Source: Sordaria brevicollis
Taxonomy: Eukaryota; Ascomycota; Sordariomycetes; Sordariales; Sordariaceae
Direction: 5' to 3'
Length of the DNA stretch: 64,000 nt
NCBI GenBank assembly: GCA_033439795.1
Contig: JAUTDP010000001.1
Location: forward strand, 3,348,001 to 3,412,000
Shown here: piece by piece, positions 58,917-64,000 of the stretch
Layout of the letters: the number at the start of each line of letters is the position of its first letter
How positions within the stretch are numbered: position 1 is the first letter of the stretch
Notes under the pieces: model-generated
Told to the model about the DNA's origin: nothing
Database searches by the model: none
What the model saw: the letters and a program-made list of their open reading frames with translations, nothing else
Program-made: the position numbers and the translations under genes

Positions 58917-60143
58917 TTAAGCGATGTTGATCCTCCCCGTCAGCTTGATGCTCTTGCGCCTTGCCGCGAACCCGCTGAGGAGGCCCCTCCTGGGGACGCT
59001 GGTGGGGGAAAGAGGTGAGATGGGTGAAGCATCCTCGGGCAATAATGGGGGCAGTGGTGATGATGGGCCAAAGGGCGATGACATTCTGAAGTTCTTCTTG
59101 GAAGACCTGTCAGAGGTCGCTGGGGAGCCAGGTACGACGAGTTGCTCGGGAGCCTCCTCGGACAGAGGAGTGGTCACGGAGAGTGGCATCATGCTGCTGC
59201 GGGACGGTGGCGGCCTCATGGAGTGTCTTGAGGGAGGCGGTGTGGTGCGCTCCTGTGTTGATGGCTGGGGGCTGTTCAGCGCAGGACGGCTTCTCTTCCT
59301 GACAAGGCTGAAGGTCCTCGTAACACCCTTCAACAGAGTCATGGTGGGTGTCCTTGGTGACCTGGCCGGGCTTGTGGCTTCCTCTGGAGTATCGGCTCTG
59401 GGAACATCCAGCGAGTAGGAGCTGCCGTTGGCGAAGGGGTCAACGTTGAGGAACTGAGGTTTTCTCATGGGCATCATGTCGATGGGGAGGCTGCTCTTCC
59501 TCTCTGGTAGGGCAAAAGCTGACATGGGGCTGGCTGGTGTGATGGTCCGCTCGATGGGGATGTTGCAGGACACTGTGCTTGACCGCTTCCTCATGTGGCC
59601 CAGGCTCGGCGCTGCGGAACCTCTCCTGAGGGTGGTGAGGTCGACGATCGAGGGCCTGCCGGAAAAGATGACGGAAACAACGCGGGCAGTGTCCTCACGG
59701 CTGCCTCGTCGGGATGTCGGTGTGACGATAGTGGCTTCCTTCTCGTTGCTGGACTCGTAGGCAAAGTCGGATAGGCTGTCGGTGTCTGAAGAAGCGTCCT
59801 CCTCTGAAGAGAGGTAGACATCGCCGAGAGGAGTTGGCTTTTCCAACTCGGCAGTCTCAACTGTCCCGCTCATCTTCAGCTGAACCAAGCTGTCGAGCAA
59901 CCTTGAAGCTCTTAGGGCACTCTTCTGAGGCAATGCCGGAACCGTCTCCTCCTCCTGCTGTTGCTCTACCGCCTTGGCCTCCACCACTTCAGGAAATTCG
60001 TCGTACATTGTGCTGTCGCAAGATGGGTTCCGGGTATAGACCTGGTCGGTTGTGTTGTTGGATGTTTGGGTCTCTGAGATGGTTCTTGTAATAGTTGGTG
60101 TGCTGTTGTCCCTGACCGGGAGGGTCTGTGTAGCTGTCGACAT
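58917..60143 (-). CDS. Unknown Ser/Pro-rich protein with repeated basophilic kinase sites
   Basis: Single exon on the minus strand, 408 residues, start ATG at 60143 (MSTATQTLPVRDNSTP). Family not recognised. Low-complexity throughout: Ser, Thr and Pro rich, no membrane segment. Several R-R-x-S or R-K-x-S sites stand out (SRRGSRED, LRRGSAAP, RKRSSTVS, ERKSSLP, ARRKSIKL), fitting protein kinase A or similar basophilic kinases. A run SSEEDASSDTDSLSDF is acidic and casein-kinase-like. The C terminus GLLSGFAARRKSIKLTGRINIA is a basic, likely amphipathic end. Inference: an unstructured phosphoregulated adaptor. The only certain facts are an intact frame and a good start. Confidence 0.7.
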   Translation of the reverse strand: MSTATQTLPVRDNSTPTITRTISETQTSNNTTDQVYTRNPSCDSTMYDEFPEVVEAKAVEQQQEEETVPALPQKSALRASRLLDSLVQLKMSGTVETAELEKPTPLGDVYLSSEEDASSDTDSLSDFAYESSNEKEATIVTPTSRRGSREDTARVVSVIFSGRPSIVDLTTLRRGSAAPSLGHMRKRSSTVSCNIPIERTITPASPMSAFALPERKSSLPIDMMPMRKPQFLNVDPFANGSSYSLDVPRADTPEEATSPARSPRTPTMTLLKGVTRTFSLVRKRSRPALNSPQPSTQERTTPPPSRHSMRPPPSRSSMMPLSVTTPLSEEAPEQLVVPGSPATSDRSSKKNFRMSSPFGPSSPLPPLLPEDASPISPLSPTSVPRRGLLSGFAARRKSIKLTGRINIA

Positions 60144-61937
60144 GGTGTCTGGTTGGCTATGGGTTTCTGTTGTGAAGAAAGCAAAGCAGTGAGTGTCGAA
60201 GCCCTTGGGGAAGGGCAGGCTCCGGTAAATATTGGAATACTAGTGAGTCTTTTGTGTGATGCCCTGGCTTGGCGTCGTACTATGCTGATGGAGGAAATGG
60301 GGAGGAGCAACGAGGAACGGCATCGGGATCCACGAGGGTGGGCAGATGTTATTTTAATGAGACCCAGTTCTGCATGGGGTCATTACGCTTGTCAAGACCT
60401 GGTCAGGACCCCCGTCAAGATGGTGCTGGGGTACAAGCGCAGGCCAGACGAGACAAGACAAGTCAACCTGGGTAGCATGGATGTAGGGGATGGCACCGTC
60501 TTCTCTGTCCTCCGTTGCACAACGTAGAAGCCGTCCCAGCCGTGGTAGCCATCCGGACGGTGGCATGGCGTGGTTGAGTGGTGGGTGGTGGGTGGTGGGT
60601 GGGTGGTCGCATTTCAGATTTAACGGTGCGCAACAAAACCACAAAACGGTGAGATGTCAGCAAAGTCAGAGGAGAGACAGGAAGAAGACAGGAGGTTGGC
60701 TCTGGATGCTGCACCCACACAACCTGCACCTACCTCCTACGTGCATGCAGCAGCATACAGTTGAACGGATCGCCTAGCGTCACCGCACGTCTTCGATCGC
60801 ATGCATCCTAACTATCAATGCATGACACTGGACTGGGAGGACAGAGTGACGGGTGGTTCAAGACTTCTTGTCCTTATCACCACACACCATCTTTTTGGCT
60901 TCTGGTGGTTGCGTTCTCACACCCATCTTCAGTTTCGTGGTGTCTCGCGTCTTCCCCTGAGGCCGGCGTCGTAACAGGAATGAGAGCTCCAATGAAGGGG
61001 GCCTGCAAAAAATGACCAGGATCAGAGAGGTCCGATGAGAAAAGAAGCAAAAGTTCCTCTGAGCCTCAAAAATCTCTCTGCACGCCCATCCATTCCTTCT
61101 CATCAGCACGGTAACGTGCACTTCTTATCAACACAAGCAACCAGGACCAGCCTCGCAATCCTCTTCGATAAACTTGATGACAATGACGGCCGCCGGGCAC
61201 TGTAGAGGAGGCGGAGGGGGGCACGGTTCAGCCATGCAATACAAAGTTTGATGAGGACTCCGAGGAGAATCGGACAGCATGGTGGAATCGACAGCAAGAG
61301 ATGGGAATCAGGAAGCGCAATTTTGGTGATCAAAAGTCAGAACAGTGATAAAGACTCGCGTTTCAAGTTAGCCGGACTGTTCGAGCCACTTTATCATCCG
61401 AACACCCCAATCCCCAAGCTCCAGCTGCTCAGTTTTGGACGTGGAACCCTTGCCTTGCCATGCCCTGCTTCTCTAGGCTCCCAGCTTTTGGAAATGGGGG
61501 GGTCTCTTGCTAGTGTTTTTACGCCATCTTTTAGCGCTGCAAAAATGCAAAAGCCTTCACACATTTCACACACCACCACACTTGCTTCCCCCTCATCCCT
61601 CATCAACCAGAGATTTGGGGCTTGGAGCTTCACGAACTTTCATCTTTTTGACGGTCAGCCGTATGGATACGAAGCTGGGCAACTATCCATCTGGACACAC
61701 TCACCACTGCCGTGACCAAGCGTCATGAGGAAGCCGAGCTGAAGAATATTGAAATCCCAATTCCTTCTACTACCAAGACCTAGCTATTAAATGCTCCAAA
61801 GGCCAAGTCCGTTCAGTTGCAGGAACAGCACGGAACACCACCACAGCACGGAACCGAAACGTCGCCTCTGGTTCTCATCACAAGCCTCCCCAGGATTCAT
61901 ATCAGTGGCTTCGGGTCCCTTCACGCCTTGGCTACCC
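60144..61937. other. Upstream region of the 58917 gene
   Basis: 1.8 kb with no supported gene. Contains a G-rich run (60583-60603). The frame at 61248-61715 has no recognisable domain. Confidence 0.45.
60583..60603 (+). promoter_or_regulatory. Possible G-quadruplex motif
   Basis: Four GGG runs with loops TGGT, TGGT and T on the plus strand, about 440 nt upstream of the minus-strand start at 60143. It fits the G3+N1-7 pattern. Structure and function are not shown. Confidence 0.4.
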
Positions 61938-61945
61938 CAAGAGGT

Positions 61946-61992
61946 CGAGCCGGATAAATCGACTGTGTGCCATGGATATTTCGGCGGTGTGG
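61946..61992. repeat. Left terminal inverted repeat of the MITE-like element
   Basis: 47 bp, every base matched by the reverse complement of 62406-62452. Direct comparison base by base gave no mismatch. Confidence 0.9.
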
Positions 61993-62149
61993 AGCAAGCC
62001 GACCAATAAGGTCTTGTAAATCTACCGGTGGCCAATGAGATATTATTCAATAGCCTCAAAGGTAGAGGTAGACAAGCGGCTCAACTACCGTTCACTCATT
62101 ATTCTCGCGATGCACCCAAAGATGATGGATGACCGTAGAGATATTGAAG

Positions 62150-62256
62150 GGAAATGGAGGAAAGAGAAAAGAGCGATGAGAAGAGAGATGAGAAGAAAAA
62201 TGAGAAGAGAGATGAGAAGAGTAATGAGATGAGAGGAATGATGAGAGGGGAGAGCC
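62150..62256. repeat. Purine-rich tandem repeat inside the element
   Basis: About 100 nt almost free of pyrimidines on the plus strand, built from degenerate copies of a roughly 12-13-nt unit related to GATGAGAAGAGA. It lies in the interior of the transposon and the open frames across it are repeat artefacts. Confidence 0.75.
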
Positions 62257-62405
62257 GGGCTTTTTCCTCCTTTCTTCATTGTCCAAAAGCTTTGCCCGGC
62301 AGCCCAAGGGCTTCAATTAATTAGTCATTCCCACTTCGTTGGTGATGGCTGCAGAAGCGCGAAGTTGATGCCAAGCTCGTGGTTTTGGCTGTCAGTCTTT
62401 AGGCC

Positions 62406-62452
62406 CCACACCGCCGAAATATCCATGGCACACAGTCGATTTATCCGGCTCG
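62406..62452. repeat. Right terminal inverted repeat of the MITE-like element
   Basis: 47 bp, exact reverse complement of 61946-61992; followed at 62453 by the second copy of the CAAGAGGT duplication. Confidence 0.9.
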
Positions 62453-62460
62453 CAAGAGGT

Positions 62461-64000
62461 TAAAGACGAACAGGCCCAAGAACACGAGTGGAGATGGTCA
62501 ACCAGGGGCCTGAGACCCCTTCGACCAGGGCCTTCCATTGGTAAGGTTGGCTTGCCATGGGGTCTCAGACTGGGAATGCCAAGATGTCTGTGATTGGATT
62601 TTCCATCTCGACGTCGTCGGCGGCGGCAGCAATGTCCTGTCCGTTTGATATTGGTTGGAAGCTCTCGCTGGATTGTCTGCTCACTCGCACATCTGCTGTG
62701 TTGTAGTTTTGGCAGTGTGGGAGGCCATCTTGGCCATCGTCTGGATCTCGTTCGAGCTTCGATTCGGACGATGTTACCGAACTTTGTTCTCAAATTCTTG
62801 GTATTAGCAAGTCATTGGCTAACGGATCTGGTCACAGAAGAACATTTTTTGGGGGGAATCTTTTGCTGTCCGGTAAACCAATGTCGCCTCCAACATTCGA
62901 TATTGAAGACTCATATTCGACAGCATAGCATTCCGATATCCAGAACGCCAAAACTGATATATCGAGTCAGCATTTTCCGATACTGTCTCGACTGCCAGTG
63001 TTGTTGCCCACCGCTTCGTTCCAAAGCTGCTTTACCCAGCTGTCGGGATTTGATTGCAGCAGCGCCATCGGATTCAGCATTCTTCCACTCTTCGCAAAAC
63101 CTGAAGCTTCCCTGGGTTCGGCTCTTCGACACCTTGAATCTCCAAAGACCGAAGCATCGCGTCGTCAAAATCTTTTGCCGTGCGTTATCCGTCTTGTGTC
63201 GCGACAACCGCCAGTGGCGCCTTCCTTCTGGTCCAATCATCGTACAGATGGACTGATTCTCTCACTTGGAAGAAAACACCACCTCCACTATTCCCTTTAC
63301 ACTACAGTTCAATACTGGTTTGTTTGTTAGCTAGGGACCTCGGGTCGACTTTGTTAGGCATCTGGATGTTAACTTTATCCGTTTCGCTCCAAAATTGAAG
63401 TATATCTTATTTTTAAAAACGTCTCTAAGAAAATGCTAAATGACTTTTCAAGTTCATCAAATACCATTCTAAAACGCGATCAGGTATATTGTCTTATCCT
63501 ATTATAGTTTTGTACAAGCCCGCACATCTTGTACAATGTCGAAATACCACGCTAACAATCAAACCAGAACTAGAGTGTACATACATTTCATACCAACGTG
63601 ACCTTCTCTCAACTTTCTCCAACTCACGGAACTCGGCCTTGTTTGATGCACTTTGCTGTCCATGCTCATCATGCCGGTATCTCGCACATGACCCGCTCTT
63701 GTCTGATCATCGTGGAGACAACAGAATTGCAAAGGGGTTCTCACTGATGGCGATCACCGTTAAAAGATCAAGATCCTCCCCATCCATCACAACCTGTCTG
63801 CCTGTGCTGTTCCCCAGCTCATCCGAAAAAGGAGACTGGGTGGCTCAAGTGGCTCAAGTGGCTAAGGCGGCCCAAAGGGTTTCGCAACGCTATCGGCATA
63901 TTAACAAAAGCTGCCAACAACAGGCACCGATGATTGGAAAGTTTGAAGTCCCGAGTTTATTAGGGTATGACTTCGCCATGATTGATCCTCCTTAACTTTA
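62461..64000. other. Gene-poor region to the right window edge
   Basis: 1.5 kb without a supported gene. Open frames on both strands (for example 62594-63256 and 63489-63995) are Ser/Cys/Arg-rich, lack domains and good starts, and are not called. A short direct repeat of GTGGCTCAA/GTGGCTAA occurs near 63840-63865. Confidence 0.45.

Larger units (their letters stand above)
61938..62460. mobile_element. Non-autonomous DNA transposon (MITE-like), 507 bp plus 8-bp target-site duplication
   Basis: The element runs from 61946 to 62452. Its ends are perfect 47-bp terminal inverted repeats: 61946-61992 and 62406-62452 (outer end CGAGCCGGATAAATCG, inner end GGCGGTGTGG). Immediately outside, the octamer CAAGAGGT occurs as a direct repeat at 61938-61945 and 62453-62460, a target-site duplication. 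The 413-nt interior carries no transposase frame and includes a purine-rich tandem repeat. An 8-bp duplication is typical of hAT (also P and Merlin) families. It needs a transposase from elsewhere. The ends show no C-to-T decay, which suggests recent insertion or escape from RIP. Confidence 0.85.

Noticed and set aside
62594..63256. 220-codon plus-strand frame right of the transposon
   Set aside because: Cys/Ser/Arg-rich with no domain and no intron or start support.
1..64000. CRISPR arrays, bacterial operons, rRNA genes
   Set aside because: Spliced eukaryotic genes throughout; no regularly spaced repeats of CRISPR form and no 5S/18S/28S sequence recognised.

Overview
The window looks like a chromosome piece from a filamentous ascomycete, most likely a Sordariales fungus related to Neurospora. 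This rests on many short introns (about 50-240 nt) with GT..AG ends and CTAAC/CTGAC-type branch points, AG-proximal pyrimidine tracts, a 21-nt tRNA-Asp intron, moderate GC, no operons, long intergenic regions, and a set of conserved fungal housekeeping genes. The exact species cannot be fixed from the sequence alone. All gene models below were spliced by eye, checking reading frame across each junction.

Layout. 1-426: 3' end of a CLPTM1-family membrane protein gene. 1973-3622: zinc-finger protein ending in a CaaX box. 4165-4907 (-): SNARE Sec22. 6106-8907: large protein with an AKP-rich tail, a Zn2Cys6 cluster and an Asx-homology domain. 9518-9610: tRNA-Asp(GTC) with intron. 9968-11101: Elongator subunit Elp5. 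11724-12692: snRNP27. 13347-14180: lysine-rich SMAP-domain protein. 14839-15230 (-): RAMP4/Ysy6. 16079-16701: small probable mitochondrial membrane protein. 17399-19507 (-): Mid1 calcium-channel subunit. 21028-21815 (-): Yop1. 22428-22501: tRNA-Val(AAC). 24284-26782: RFX transcription factor. 27769-28785: monoacylglycerol-lipase-like hydrolase. 30215-31723: Mn-type CDF transporter. 34765-37233: glycogenin. 38131-40355 (-): acid-sphingomyelinase-like phosphodiesterase. 41689-46573: chromodomain/AT-hook/HDA1-complex-like protein. 47640-48669 (-): cytochrome c oxidase subunit VI (yeast Cox6). 51464-52661: fatty-acid elongase. 54880-55737 (-): unknown protein. 58917-60143 (-): unknown Ser/Pro-rich protein. 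The last 4 kb is gene-poor and holds a 507-bp non-autonomous DNA transposon.

The genes do not form a pathway cluster. Several act in the ER/secretory system (Sec22, RAMP4, Yop1, elongase, Mid1, CLPTM1), several in chromatin and transcription (ASXH protein, RFX, chromodomain protein, Elp5), but they are scattered and separately promoted.

The most notable observations are: a previously unannotated-looking mobile element with perfect 47-bp terminal inverted repeats and a perfect 8-bp target-site duplication at 61938-62460; an intron placed directly after the ATG of the RAMP4 gene; a stop-free 81-nt intron in mid1; a Zn2Cys6 plus Asx-homology fusion; a zinc protein with a farnesylation-type C terminus; and a chromodomain fused to an HDA1-subunit-2/3-like region.
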